The notes under the pieces were generated by a model. It saw only the letters and a list, made by a program, of their open reading frames with translations. It had not been told where the DNA came from and ran no database searches. A DNA stretch of 64,000 nt from Collimonas sp. OK412 (GTDB taxonomy: Bacteria > Pseudomonadota > Gammaproteobacteria > Burkholderiales > Burkholderiaceae_D). Made by a program: the position numbers and the translations under genes. How positions within the stretch are numbered: the first letter of the stretch is position 1; each line of letters begins with the position of its first letter. The DNA lies in contig NZ_FOLC01000019.1 of assembly GCF_900112135.1 (NCBI RefSeq), forward strand, positions 41,431 through 105,430, given 5' to 3'. Of this stretch, positions 8,815-17,589 are shown piece by piece.

Positions 8815-10215
8815 TTAAACCACAGCGGCGCTGAACGACTCGGGCCGCCGCGCAAGCAGATGAGACAGTCGTTGAAGACCCGCCTGTAAGCGTCCACGGT
8901 CCTTGATGCTACCCAAAGAGATCCGAATTGCATTCACTGATCCGCTGCCAGTTGCGAATGCCTCCGCCGGCGTGACTGCGATGCCCTCGCTGCCGGCTGC
9001 ACGCGCAAGCTGTGAAGAGTTCCAATACGCCGGCAACTCGAGCCATACATGCAGGCCGTCTCCGGCGCCGCTGTACCGCCCCGCCAGAATATCCCGAGCC
9101 ATCCGGTGGCGCAGGCGCGCCTCGTTGCGTACGCCTTCCATCAGTCCGTCAGCCGAACCGTCGAGGATCCACTGAGTGGCCAGTGCGGCCGTCAGAGGAG
9201 CGACCATCAGCGCAAATGATCTTAGCGAGACCAGGAAACGTTCACGTTCGTGCGGGGCGCGTATTAGCACGAAGGCGACACGCAAGCCGGGCGTCAGGCA
9301 TTTCGACAGGGTTGAGATGTAGTACACCTGTTCCGGGGCAAACGTGGCAATAGGTGGTGGCGGGGCATCGGCAAGGAGCCAGTAGGGATCGTCCTCGACG
9401 ATGCGTACATTGCAGCGCTTCGCGATGCTGGCGAGCTCCTTGCGCCGGCGTTCCGGAATAGTGATGGCGGTCGGGTTCTGTAATGTCGGATTGAGGTAGA
9501 CCAGTCCAGGCTTATGCCGGCGGCACGCTTCCTCAAGCATCTCAGGCACCATCCCGTGCTTGTCCGCTTCCACCGCAATGATGTGCCGGCCGAATTGGGT
9601 CGCTGCGGCACGCAAGCCGGGATAACTCGTTGGTTCTGCCAGGATGACATCGCCAGGCTCCGTCAGCGCAAGGATCAATGCGGCGATCGCCGCTTGCGCA
9701 CCCGGACAGACAACAACCTGTCGAGAATCCAGATGTCCAAACATCGGTTCGAGCCATTTGGCTCCAGCCTTACGGTCGGAGTCGCTTCCCCCGGCCAAGT
9801 GGTAAGTCATCAGCAATTCATTATCTGCCCTCATCAGTACTTGAGACAAACCTTGTTTCAACATGTCGTCGAAGTCCACGCCATCCGGCGGTGGCGGGGT
9901 ATTCATGCTCAGGTCGAGGATCGAGGTCAATTCGGCTTTCGGCGCCGCGACATAAGTGCCTCGAGCGCCGCGGCCCTCCAACAAGTTGCGGCGTCTGGCT
10001 TCGTCGTATGCGCGCGTGATCGTCGTCAGGTCGACGTCCAGCTGTGCTGCCAACTGGCGCTGCGGAGGTAGACGGTCACCCGGTTTCAGCGATCCTTCTG
10101 CCACCGCCGCCTGCAACGCATCCGCAATCTGCAAAAAACGTGGCCCGCCGTGCACGGCCAATCGCGGCAACCAGATTGGCAAATTTTCATCTTGCATGTT
10201 TTTCAACTGGGACAT
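8815..10215 (-). CDS. MocR family (GntR/aminotransferase fusion) transcriptional regulator
   Basis: Fusion of a GntR winged helix (residues about 20-92, with KPGDRLPPQRQLAAQLDVD) to a fold-type I aminotransferase domain (about 100-455). The PLP lysine is probably Lys305 in STLSKCLTPGLR, and Asp275 in VEDDPYW would contact the PLP ring nitrogen. Such proteins normally sense PLP or an amino-acid adduct and regulate a neighbouring gene. Nearby candidates are mqo, downstream on the same strand, or the small membrane protein at 10497, which is divergent. The start at 10215 is used; ATG at 10197 is an alternative. Confidence 0.92.
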   Translation of the reverse strand: MSQLKNMQDENLPIWLPRLAVHGGPRFLQIADALQAAVAEGSLKPGDRLPPQRQLAAQLDVDLTTITRAYDEARRRNLLEGRGARGTYVAAPKAELTSILDLSMNTPPPPDGVDFDDMLKQGLSQVLMRADNELLMTYHLAGGSDSDRKAGAKWLEPMFGHLDSRQVVVCPGAQAAIAALILALTEPGDVILAEPTSYPGLRAAATQFGRHIIAVEADKHGMVPEMLEEACRRHKPGLVYLNPTLQNPTAITIPERRRKELASIAKRCNVRIVEDDPYWLLADAPPPPIATFAPEQVYYISTLSKCLTPGLRVAFVLIRAPHERERFLVSLRSFALMVAPLTAALATQWILDGSADGLMEGVRNEARLRHRMARDILAGRYSGAGDGLHVWLELPAYWNSSQLARAAGSEGIAVTPAEAFATGSGSVNAIRISLGSIKDRGRLQAGLQRLSHLLARRPESFSAAVV

Positions 10216-10496
10216 TTTGTCTCAATGTATGGAAATTGCTTTCAAGTAGTATGCCTCAGGACGTGCAGCAACATCATCCTTGCATGGCAGTCGTTGACGT
10301 TTTCTCCTTTCTCATCTGCATTCGGTAAATCACTCCGCTGGATGCCATTCTTATTTCATAGGTAGATGTAATGAAAGATTCAAGCAGGATGCCTGAGGAG
10401 GATGGTTTGAACAAAAAATGAAGCTGCTGAAGCAGCGTTTTAAGGTAGTGCTCCTCACGATAGATAGTGTCAAGTAATAGCCTGGAAATACGCAAA

Positions 10497-10730
10497 ATGA
10501 TGGATTGGATCCCTATAGCCTTAGTTACGTTCAAGGTTCTCGTGCTCGGCACGGGCATGTTCTTCGCCATCAAGTGGCATTACGATCAAGGGAAGAAGGG
10601 GAAGGAGAAGCGCGCGGTGCTACGCGCGGGCGGCAAGGTGGCCGCAGTCTTCGTGCTATCGCTCCTGGGCCTGGGGCTCGCCACCTTCGTCCTTGCCAGG
10701 ATGCTCGGTTTGGACTTGACCTTCCCATGA
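10497..10730 (+). CDS. Small membrane protein, two transmembrane segments
   Basis: A 77-residue protein with a hydrophobic helix near residues 5-25 (PIALVTFKVLVLGTGMFFAI), a strongly basic loop (DQGKKGKEKRAVLRAGGK) and a second helix (VAAVFVLSLLGLGLATFVLA). By the positive-inside rule the loop should be cytoplasmic. Start 10497 has GGAAA nine bases upstream; ATG 10500 is also possible. It is divergent from the MocR gene with about 280 bases between them, so MocR control is conceivable. No family was recognised. Confidence 0.65.
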   Translation: MMDWIPIALVTFKVLVLGTGMFFAIKWHYDQGKKGKEKRAVLRAGGKVAAVFVLSLLGLGLATFVLARMLGLDLTFP

Positions 10731-10909
10731 TGGCAAAGAATAGTCGGCCGATATCCAGTGATGCGGCAGCAATTCCCCGATGCGGCTATTGGGCAGTGTC
10801 GGCAGGCGGGTCACATAGCAATTTAGGTGAAAAAAACTCTACCGTGGCAGATGCTATTTTGGATCGTTTAGCTAGTGAGACGCATCGAGTTGAACTAAAG
10901 GGAGAGTCG

Positions 10910-10975
10910 ATGCGGAAACAACGAAACAAAAAAAACAATGACCGACTAAATTTGAAAAAGAGTTTCAACTTCTGA
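10910..10975 (+). CDS. Candidate 21-residue basic microprotein
   Basis: ATG at 10910 is preceded by a strong AAAGGGAGAG ribosome binding site with about five bases spacing. The product (MRKQRNKKNNDRLNLKKSFNF) is highly basic and has no hydrophobic segment. The surrounding 320 bases (10731-11050) hold no other gene. The good translation signal is the main evidence; it could still be chance. Confidence 0.3.
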   Translation: MRKQRNKKNNDRLNLKKSFNF

Positions 10976-11050
10976 CTCTGTTCGCACAATATCTTTCATA
11001 TAATTCAATACGCTTAATCTGGCTGGTTATTCTGCGTCTTTAGTTATGAT

Positions 11051-12640
11051 TCAAGATTTTTTGTTTTCTTGAGAATGGGCGCTAATTAAGACCCGAGCGC
11101 TTAGAGCACTCCCCAACGCTAACAATGCGGAGAGCAGCATCACCCATCGGAAGCCGGATACATACGATTGGCTGATTGCGCTTTTCAGGAGCGCTTTCTC
11201 CCGTTTGCTTGCTTCTTCTGGGAACTCGATTGCAGCAAGTTTTGCACGCTGCATCTGTATCGCGTGTAAGGTTTCCGGGGCAATATTCAAGTTCTTGAGA
11301 TGCCGGTCCAGGCTAACATTGAACGCCAGGTTCATCACAATTCCGAAAATCGCAATGGCGAGGAGGGCGGCCGTACGCGAAACGGCGTTGTTGACGCCTG
11401 ATGCCGCGCCGGCAAGGCTCTGGTCGACCGCATTCATGACCGTCGTGGTTAGCGGCGCGACACTGATCGACATGCCGAATCCCAATATCAGCACCGCTGG
11501 GAAATAATTTGCCCAGTAACTGCCGCCGACGCCGGGAATGGCGAACCAGGCAAAGCCGATCGCCGCAATCATCGGGCCAATCACCAGCGGTCTCTTGGCG
11601 CCGTATCGGTCAACCAGTCCGCCGCTCCACCTTGACAGGGAAAACATCAGTAGCACGAATGGCAGCAACGAAGCGCCAGCGGCGACCGCGGAATATCCTT
11701 GCACCAGGATCAGGTTAATCGGAAGAAAATACAGGCCGCCGCCAAGCGCCGCATATAGCATGAGCGTCAGCAAGTTGGCTCCGCTAAAATTGCGGGAGTG
11801 GAATAAGCCGAGCGGCAGCATAGGGGCTGGATGCCGTAACTCGACGCCGATGAAAATGGCGATCATCAGCGCAGCCAAAACCAGCGTAACAATCACCGTA
11901 ACGTCGCCCCATCCTTTGTTCGACGATTCAATCAAGCCATAGACCAGGCATCCCAGTCCGATGCTGGCCAGTGCAGCGCCGGTCCAGTCGAGGCTGCCTG
12001 AGGCGCGCTGGTCGCGGCTTTCCGGTACATATCTGAACGTGAGGAACACGACCAGCAAGGCGAGCGGAACGTTGATCAGGAATGCCAGGCGCCATGAAAC
12101 ATGCTCAATCAGAAATCCGCCGACCACCGGTCCAATCGCGGCGGTGATGGCGGTGTAACCGGACCAGGTACCGATCGCCTTGCCACGCTCGTCTTCGGGA
12201 AACGAAGCACTGATAAGCGCCAGGCTGCCTGGGACCAGCAAGGCGCCGCCGATTCCCTGCACCGCTCGGGCGAAAATCAATTGCATGACGCTGCCAGTCA
12301 CCCCACACCAGATGGACGCTACAGCAAATAGCGCGACGCCAAGGGCAAACACGCGCCGCCGCCCGAAGCGGTCGCCTGCGGCGCCGCCAACCAACAGCAG
12401 CGCCGCCAGGAATAGGGCGTAGGATTCAACTACCCACTGCACATCCGATGCGCTGGCGCCGAATGCGCGTTGCAAGGCGGGAAGGGCTACGTTGACCACG
12501 GTGCCATCGATAAACACCATGCTTGAGGCGAGTATCGTGGCCGCCAGCACCCACGGGCGCGCGCTGAGTTTGCACAATGAATCTGCCGCCGCGTCGGCAA
12601 CGGCGCCCTCGTCGCGAGGGCGGGCAGGCGATACAGTCAT
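11051..12640 (-). CDS. MFS drug efflux transporter, DHA2 (EmrB/QacA) family
   Basis: Proton-driven multidrug exporter of 529 residues with about 14 transmembrane segments. Family motifs include FIDGTVVNVALPALQRAFGA in helix 1, ASDVQWVVESYALFLAALLL, motif A GDRFGRRRVFALG, and motif C-like ALISASFPEDERGKAIG. The start at 12640 (MTVSPARPRDEG) has GGGAG nine bases upstream; the longer reading frame to 12805 adds an unlikely hydrophilic leader. No MarR/TetR regulator or membrane-fusion partner is adjacent, so it is probably a standalone pump. The substrate is not predictable. Confidence 0.93.
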   Translation of the reverse strand: MTVSPARPRDEGAVADAAADSLCKLSARPWVLAATILASSMVFIDGTVVNVALPALQRAFGASASDVQWVVESYALFLAALLLVGGAAGDRFGRRRVFALGVALFAVASIWCGVTGSVMQLIFARAVQGIGGALLVPGSLALISASFPEDERGKAIGTWSGYTAITAAIGPVVGGFLIEHVSWRLAFLINVPLALLVVFLTFRYVPESRDQRASGSLDWTGAALASIGLGCLVYGLIESSNKGWGDVTVIVTLVLAALMIAIFIGVELRHPAPMLPLGLFHSRNFSGANLLTLMLYAALGGGLYFLPINLILVQGYSAVAAGASLLPFVLLMFSLSRWSGGLVDRYGAKRPLVIGPMIAAIGFAWFAIPGVGGSYWANYFPAVLILGFGMSISVAPLTTTVMNAVDQSLAGAASGVNNAVSRTAALLAIAIFGIVMNLAFNVSLDRHLKNLNIAPETLHAIQMQRAKLAAIEFPEEASKREKALLKSAISQSYVSGFRWVMLLSALLALGSALSARVLISAHSQENKKS

Positions 12641-12938
12641 TGATATCACTCCCGCATGAGCTGGTGTGTTCCAAGCATAGCCTAAATTGTTATTTATGCC
12701 GGGTGCAATATCGACAATTGCTTGGTCCGGTCGGTCAGCCCGTTCACGGTGCAAAGCACGCGCGTGGCATCGTTCATCGAATAGGCGGGGAACTCTGGGA
12801 AACAACTCTGGGAAACGATGGTTGGTTCTACGGAGAGCGAACCAAAATTGGCAAATTAGTGCGTAGCACTAACTGAATAGGTTGTTCTGCTGGAGTGGCG
12901 AAGCACACGGAAGACAGGCAGTGGCAGCTGTCTTTGAC

Positions 12939-13523
12939 TTAACAGCCAAGTCGATACATTCTGTTTCTGACATCTAGCCTACGAATTCGAAGCTGCTCTT
13001 GCGACCAGCTCGATTGTCCGATGTTGGATCCTGCGTCGATGGATTTGATTTCTTCAGCCAAGTAGTAGCACTGGCCTTGCGTGTTGCTGGTCGTTGCCGG
13101 TTTCGACTCACTAGCCATTGTGACTATTCCAGGGCGCTGTATGTCTTCTCTGATCCGTGCGCGTGTGTCTGCAATGGTTTGTTGGTCTGGGCTGACGAAC
13201 CCGCCGCTTGTTTCCTTGATGACTATGGCCGTCTGTTGTTCCGCGCCGGCGCATTTCTTATCCGAGTAGGTGGTTTTTCCACCTGATTGACATTTGATTA
13301 TTCCCGTTGGTTGTTCTGTCGCTGGTTTGCTTTCCATGCTGGCGATATAGCTTCGGTTCTTCATGTCTTTGATGGCAGGGGGCGACGTACGAACGACGTT
13401 TTTTGTTTCAGCTTGGTTGATGCTATCCATTGTTGTTGGTCCGCTCATTAACCAGACGGCGCCACCGACAATTCCGACTGCTAGCATCAGACTAGTGGCT
13501 TTGATTATCAGGTCGTTGGCCAT
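12939..13523 (-). CDS. Membrane-anchored protein with DUF4124-like cysteine segment
   Basis: A 194-residue protein. After a short start there is one hydrophobic helix (SLMLAVGIVGGAVWLMSGP), then a low-complexity linker, then a segment IIKCQSGGKTTYSDKKCAG that resembles the DUF4124 pattern (KCxxxxGxxxYSDxxC). The C-terminal half has two further cysteines (QGQCYYLAEE and the terminal RLGC) and looks helical. The start at 13523 (MANDLIIK) has an AAGGG ribosome binding site. The function is unknown; DUF4124 proteins are usually envelope proteins. It is divergent from the gene at 13598. Confidence 0.6.
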   Translation of the reverse strand: MANDLIIKATSLMLAVGIVGGAVWLMSGPTTMDSINQAETKNVVRTSPPAIKDMKNRSYIASMESKPATEQPTGIIKCQSGGKTTYSDKKCAGAEQQTAIVIKETSGGFVSPDQQTIADTRARIREDIQRPGIVTMASESKPATTSNTQGQCYYLAEEIKSIDAGSNIGQSSWSQEQLRIRRLDVRNRMYRLGC

Positions 13524-13597
13524 GTCGTTTCCCTTGTTTAAATATATTGCCATTTAAACATAGATTCCAACTTACAATCTTTCCATTTTGCACCGAC

Positions 13598-13876
13598 ATG
13601 CAACTGGAATTGTTTGAGCGTGAGCAGATCGGCCAGGCCGAGCTGGAGCGCATGATGAGCGAGATCCGCCATGCGTACTGGCATTTACGGAATTTGCGCA
13701 AGGTGAGTTGGAACAATGCACGCCGGCGTCGGGAGTATCGAAAAGTGGCTGTGCATAAAAAACGCCTGCTGATCGCAGGCGTGGATAAGAGGGAAATACT
13801 GGATTTGTTAGCTTGTTGCCGGCAGAAGTGCAGTGCTCGAAAACATCCGTTCAAGCCATGCAAGTACTGTCGATAG
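13598..13876 (+). CDS. Small basic hypothetical protein with C-terminal cysteine motifs
   Basis: A 92-residue protein. An acidic helical start (MQLELFEREQIGQAELERMM) is followed by a basic region rich in Arg (WNNARRRREYRKVAVHKKR) and a C-terminal half with paired cysteines (LACCRQKC and KPCKYC), which could bind metal or nucleic acid. A decayed relative lies at 6640-6765, which supports real coding. No strong ribosome binding site precedes ATG 13598. It lies at the left border of the defence island. The function is unknown. Confidence 0.5.
   Translation: MQLELFEREQIGQAELERMMSEIRHAYWHLRNLRKVSWNNARRRREYRKVAVHKKRLLIAGVDKREILDLLACCRQKCSARKHPFKPCKYCR
13757..13781 (-). terminator. Intragenic minus-strand terminator hairpin
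   Basis: The minus strand reads CGCCTGC-GATCA-GCAGGCG followed by six T residues, a textbook intrinsic terminator embedded in the plus-strand gene 13598-13876. It could end antisense transcripts coming from 14213 leftward. It matches the mqo terminator hairpin with a compensated base pair. Confidence 0.6.
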
Positions 13877-13976
13877 ACGGCGTTTCCTTCGGATAGCATT
13901 GAACAAGTATCCCAAGTTAATTGTTCATTGGGCTCTAAGCCATTGTTTAAAAAGAAAAATTTACAACAACTTGCTG

Positions 13977-14213
13977 TTAGACGTTTATATTGAGTTGTTC
14001 ATGAACGCAGCTCTTCCGTTCAGTGTCGATCTCGTGTTTTGGCACGCCGAGCTTATTCAGGCCAAATCGTGTGACCAATTCCTCGTGTAGCTGCCGGTGA
14101 TGCTGCCACATCTGCTGGTCGTGCTTGGTCGGGACGAGGCCACGTGGCGTGCCTTCGTCACCGTACTGGGTCCTACCTGAACGTCGCAACAAATATTCCG
14201 TCTTCATACTCAT
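13977..14213 (-). CDS. Small hypothetical protein
   Basis: Up to 78 residues (MSMKTEYLLRRSGRTQYGDE...). The composition is ordinary for a soluble protein: charged, with a central HDQQMWQHHRQLHEELVTRFG helix. ATG 14207 is an alternative start; neither start has a strong ribosome binding site. It is divergent from the ATPase gene at 14362. No family was recognised and it could be non-coding. Confidence 0.4.
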   Translation of the reverse strand: MSMKTEYLLRRSGRTQYGDEGTPRGLVPTKHDQQMWQHHRQLHEELVTRFGLNKLGVPKHEIDTERKSCVHEQLNINV

Positions 14214-14361
14214 TTAATTCAGTCTCTCTGGCCGTCCAATGAGCCAGTGTTGTCGTCGCCAGATAAAAGTTGCCCCTAATTTGCCGCGCTTTATTACTTG
14301 TGATCGCGGTAATTGTCCGCCAAAATGACAATCTTTCTACTATTTATATTCCAGGTCACGA

Positions 14362-15510
14362 ATGCTGACTTCTTCTCAGTTCGCACCACTTGAGCATTCT
14401 CCCATTGGGGGCGTCACATTTCTGGTCGGCCAGAATGGCAGTGGCAAGAGCACTTGTTTGGCGGGCTTTGCTAAGCATGCACTGGCTTGTGGAAAAAATG
14501 TTCTCGCAATCTCAAACACAATTTATGATCGCTTTCCCCGCCGTAAAGGCTCATACAGCGAGTTGGCTACGCGGTTTGGCCGGGGCCTACCTGGTCACGT
14601 CATTAAGCATGCACTTTCCATTCAGCAGGAACGCTCTGAGCGAAACGCGGAACGCATCGCGAAAATTTTAGATTACCTGGGTTTTGAGATGCAGATCGGA
14701 CTTTCGATCAAGTCTACCTCGGCCCGAAAGTCCGATTTGTACGAGCGATGGCCCGATCTTTCATCCGAGCAGTACGAGCGGATTGAGAGCTCCCTAAATT
14801 ACATGCAAAGCCGAAGCAAGCATAGTGAGGACGGCATCCTATGGCTGGACGTATACGGCTTAGGACACGAGCGCAATAGTTTCGGTGTTCTTGATTTATT
14901 ACGCTACGAAGGTGGCGCACGCAACCGTCAATATGCAGCGGTTTCGGTTCATCTGCGCAAGAGAGGCCAGACGCTTAATGTGACAGCAGCCAGTTCGGGC
15001 GAGCTGACGCTGCTGTCGATGTACATCTATTTAGCCACGCACATCACTGAAGGGGCTGTCATTCTCATTGATGAACCTGAAAATAGTTTACATCCTTCTT
15101 GGCAACACGAGTACTGCGTCCGTTTACTGGACATGTTCCACCTCTATCAACCCCAAATTGTAGTGGCCACACATTCGCCGATAATCGTAACTGGTGCGCA
15201 AGGGCATCGTCTAATGGTGGAAATTTTCCAAGTGCACGGAGATACACTTGAACATCGATCATCTGCGCACAGCATTGAAGAGACACTGTACGAAAGCTTC
15301 CAGACCTTACCACCAGCAAATCATTACCTAAGCGAGCGAGTGTCTGAAATGCTCGACGAATTAGGAAGAGGGCAACTAACAATAGGCGCGGTCCAAGACA
15401 CTTTACGTGAGTTCAGCAAGCACTCCTATGACCCCTCTCAGCGGCGGTTTCTGGAGCGCATAGAACAGTTAGCTAAAAAGGTGGCGGCAGAGGCAAGGAG
15501 GAAGATTTAG
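14362..15510 (+). CDS. ptuA: AAA/ABC-type ATPase, PtuA-like (Septu defence component)
   Basis: A 382-residue ATPase of the SMC/OLD-like AAA_15/21 class. Walker A is GQNGSGKST at residues 23-31, the signature is SSGELTLLS at 211-219, Walker B is ILIDEPE at 234-240, and the switch histidine is in VATHSP near 271. It is followed after one base by an HNH nuclease gene, the composition of type I Septu (PtuA-PtuB), where the ATPase oligomer holds and controls the nuclease during phage infection. No reverse transcriptase is adjacent, so this is not the retron-linked version. The assignment to Septu rests on architecture and pairing; other ATPase-HNH pairs exist. Confidence 0.75.
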   Translation: MLTSSQFAPLEHSPIGGVTFLVGQNGSGKSTCLAGFAKHALACGKNVLAISNTIYDRFPRRKGSYSELATRFGRGLPGHVIKHALSIQQERSERNAERIAKILDYLGFEMQIGLSIKSTSARKSDLYERWPDLSSEQYERIESSLNYMQSRSKHSEDGILWLDVYGLGHERNSFGVLDLLRYEGGARNRQYAAVSVHLRKRGQTLNVTAASSGELTLLSMYIYLATHITEGAVILIDEPENSLHPSWQHEYCVRLLDMFHLYQPQIVVATHSPIIVTGAQGHRLMVEIFQVHGDTLEHRSSAHSIEETLYESFQTLPPANHYLSERVSEMLDELGRGQLTIGAVQDTLREFSKHSYDPSQRRFLERIEQLAKKVAAEARRKI

Positions 15511-15511
15511 G

Positions 15512-16153
15512 ATGGCGCGTCATCCGGATAACGCATTCGCTTACACACAACAGGAGCAGGCGTTGATCGCACAAGCCTTGGCAGAAGCAAAGCCGTGGAA
15601 CGCTCCCTGCGCAGCTCCGCTCAAAACCCGCATCTATGCGTACCATAAGGATTTGCAGAAGGAAATGTGTTGTTATTGCCTACGCAATCACATAGGAGAA
15701 TTCAAACTGGTCATCGATACAGAGCACATACTCCCGAAAGAAAAATACCGGCCGCACATGTTTGAAATTTGGAATCTCAGCGTGTCATGTAAGCGCTGTA
15801 ACATGAAGGTCAAAGGTCAGCGTATCGACTTTCTGGCTGATGCAACTTTCGCGAGCGTAGGCACACAAGATAATTCAGCTTACCATTTCGTACATCCGAA
15901 CTTGGATGAGGTACGCCAGCACTTATCCCGCGTTGCCTTAGAGGTTGATGGCGAGCGCTTGGTCAGCTATGTGGTCAAAGGCAATTCAGCTAAGGGGACA
16001 TTCCACGTCGACTATTTTCGTCTAAGGGAACTGGAGATCGCAACCTTCGACGCGGCCCAGATTGAAGGGGCGGAGGAAAACGCTTCCGCGGCCTTAGAGG
16101 GTATTCGTGCCGTTGTTCGAGACTTGGCGCGTAGCACTGGTAACGCCGTATAG
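15512..16153 (+). CDS. ptuB: HNH endonuclease, PtuB-like (Septu defence component)
   Basis: A 213-residue nuclease with an HNH fold between residues 53 and 100: CCYC zinc pair at 53-56, catalytic-type His72 (DTEHILPK), Asn88 (IWNLSVSC) and the second pair CKRCNMK at 93-99. Its start is one base after the ATPase stop, with an AAGGAGGAAG ribosome binding site inside the ATPase gene, so the two are translated together. In Septu the HNH protein degrades nucleic acid when released or activated by the ATPase. The C-terminal 100 residues show no recognised motif. Confidence 0.75.
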   Translation: MARHPDNAFAYTQQEQALIAQALAEAKPWNAPCAAPLKTRIYAYHKDLQKEMCCYCLRNHIGEFKLVIDTEHILPKEKYRPHMFEIWNLSVSCKRCNMKVKGQRIDFLADATFASVGTQDNSAYHFVHPNLDEVRQHLSRVALEVDGERLVSYVVKGNSAKGTFHVDYFRLRELEIATFDAAQIEGAEENASAALEGIRAVVRDLARSTGNAV

Positions 16154-16250
16154 AATTACGAGCGCTGCCTACTCAGTCTTGAAAGCGCAAGGCTTTCGAG
16201 TCGGTTTTTTTTGCATGCGCGACTCATCGTATTTAATGGAAAATTTATTT

Positions 16251-16532
16251 ATGTCTATGACCATGGTGGGAAATTTACTCGCCGCTCTTTCAGCACTGAT
16301 TGCAGCGTGGTTTTGGTTTCTCTCCTCCAGGACATCTGTGCCGGACAACCTGATTGGTGTTGCAGCGGGTCCAAGTATAACGATAGTGAGTGCAAATCCG
16401 TTACTGCTTCAAGCCCAAAAGAGCGGGCGGCTAAATGCGATTGCCGCTGGATTCAGTGCGGCAGCGGCATTCATCGCAGCAATTCCACCTATTTGCGACG
16501 CAGTGGCATTTGTTCATGCGATGATCTCTTGA
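16251..16532 (+). CDS. Small two-transmembrane protein in defence island
   Basis: A 93-residue protein with one helix near the N-terminus (MVGNLLAALSALIAAWFWFL) and a second near the C-terminus (LNAIAAGFSAAAAFIAAIPP). Between them is a short, weakly polar segment with DNLIGVAAGPSITIVSANP. ATG 16251 has GGAAAA about nine bases upstream; ATG 16236 is an alternative. It follows the HNH gene by about 100 bases and precedes the DUF5677-like gene by nine, so it may be part of the same transcript. No family was recognised. Confidence 0.6.
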   Translation: MSMTMVGNLLAALSALIAAWFWFLSSRTSVPDNLIGVAAGPSITIVSANPLLLQAQKSGRLNAIAAGFSAAAAFIAAIPPICDAVAFVHAMIS

Positions 16533-16541
16533 AGGAATGTT

Positions 16542-17279
16542 ATGACAAAAATTGAGCAGTTACGTGGTGTTGCTGAGGATGTAATTGTGCAATTCGACAC
16601 ACTCGTCGCGGCATGGCATGTTGCGGATTCCAATGAGGCGCGTGTTACGGCAGCGCTTGCGCTAACTGTTGGCGAACAATTCCATTCGATGCTGTGCTTG
16701 ATCGACAATAATTGCGAAACCCATGCTGCGGCACCAATCCGCTCTATGCTTGAGGGGGTGGCCGATATTATTCTTTTGACTCGTGATCCTCGGTATCTAG
16801 AGCAGCTCCGCTTCGACAATGCAAAAGCGGATAATTCAACGATTGCGAACTATCGAGATTCGATAGCAGCCGATATCCCGGCAGAAATGGCGTCTGAAAT
16901 TGCGTCAGTATTAAAGTACGCTAGCGCGACACGTGACTCCTTAAAGGAGGAGGGATTCAAGAGGCAAACGCGTGAGGAGAAATTTCAGCTTACGCAGAAC
17001 GAATATCTCTACGCTGCATATGGAGTTATGTGTGCATTTGTGCATCCAAATTTAACAAGCTTGAGCTCCAGGCATATGCATAATGTGGAGGGTGTATACA
17101 AATTGGTTTATCGTGCGCCGCCCAATGCAAAAGTAGTATCCATGTTGCTAAGCATAGGCATCTACGTGCTTACCCGATTAATCGAATTGACATGTCACTT
17201 TACTGATCTAGCTGCCGAGAACGTTCAGGCCATTGCAAAAAATATCGACGATCGCCACGACATCGCTGTGGCTAACTGA
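16542..17279 (+). CDS. DUF5677-like protein
   Basis: A 245-residue, mostly helical protein resembling the DUF5677 family: an N-terminal helical bundle (LRGVAEDVIVQFDTLVAAWH), a conserved RSMLEGVADIILL helix, the YAAYGVMCAFVHPNLTSLSS signature and a hydrophobic C-terminal helix. The family has no established function and is found often beside phage-defence and mobile genes. The ribosome binding site is GAAGGAATGTT. It lies directly downstream of the Septu-like pair and the small membrane protein, followed by an intrinsic terminator, so the four genes could form one unit. Confidence 0.65.
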   Translation: MTKIEQLRGVAEDVIVQFDTLVAAWHVADSNEARVTAALALTVGEQFHSMLCLIDNNCETHAAAPIRSMLEGVADIILLTRDPRYLEQLRFDNAKADNSTIANYRDSIAADIPAEMASEIASVLKYASATRDSLKEEGFKRQTREEKFQLTQNEYLYAAYGVMCAFVHPNLTSLSSRHMHNVEGVYKLVYRAPPNAKVVSMLLSIGIYVLTRLIELTCHFTDLAAENVQAIAKNIDDRHDIAVAN

Positions 17280-17370
17280 GTGGCACAAAATTCTGCCTGC
17301 ACGGCGCTTAAAGGTGGTGAAAGCACGAGGTTTACGCGGCAGGCGCTTGATCCCATAATTTGATTCATCG

Positions 17371-17400
17371 GCAGCTCCATTCGTGGGGCTGTTTTTATTT
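17371..17400 (+). terminator. Rho-independent terminator after the DUF5677-like gene
   Basis: CAGCTCC and GGGGCTG pair over seven positions (one G-T) with a six-base loop and are followed by TTTTTATTT. It lies about 90 bases after the stop at 17279 and would end the Septu-like transcript before the convergent BIL operon. The rest of 17280-17589 shows nothing recognisable. Confidence 0.75.
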
Positions 17401-17589
17401 GCTTCGACTGGCCGGCGATGTGGCGCTGCATAACTTCGGGGTTTCACACACGTTTCTAGGTTTGTACCCCTCTCTAATTGATCCGCCTTCTAACGCATTG
17501 CGAAGACAGCGACGCGATCACACGACCCGTCATAATCCAATGGTCGTAACTCTAAGTGGAACTGCTTGCGCGATTTGCTTAGGGCGATC

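Noticed and set aside
12786..12815. Direct repeat aactctgggaaac twice
   Set aside because: Only two adjacent short copies in a gene-free stretch, with no sign of function.
14362..17279. Retron-linked Septu
   Set aside because: No reverse transcriptase gene or msr/msd-like structure was found next to the ATPase-HNH pair.
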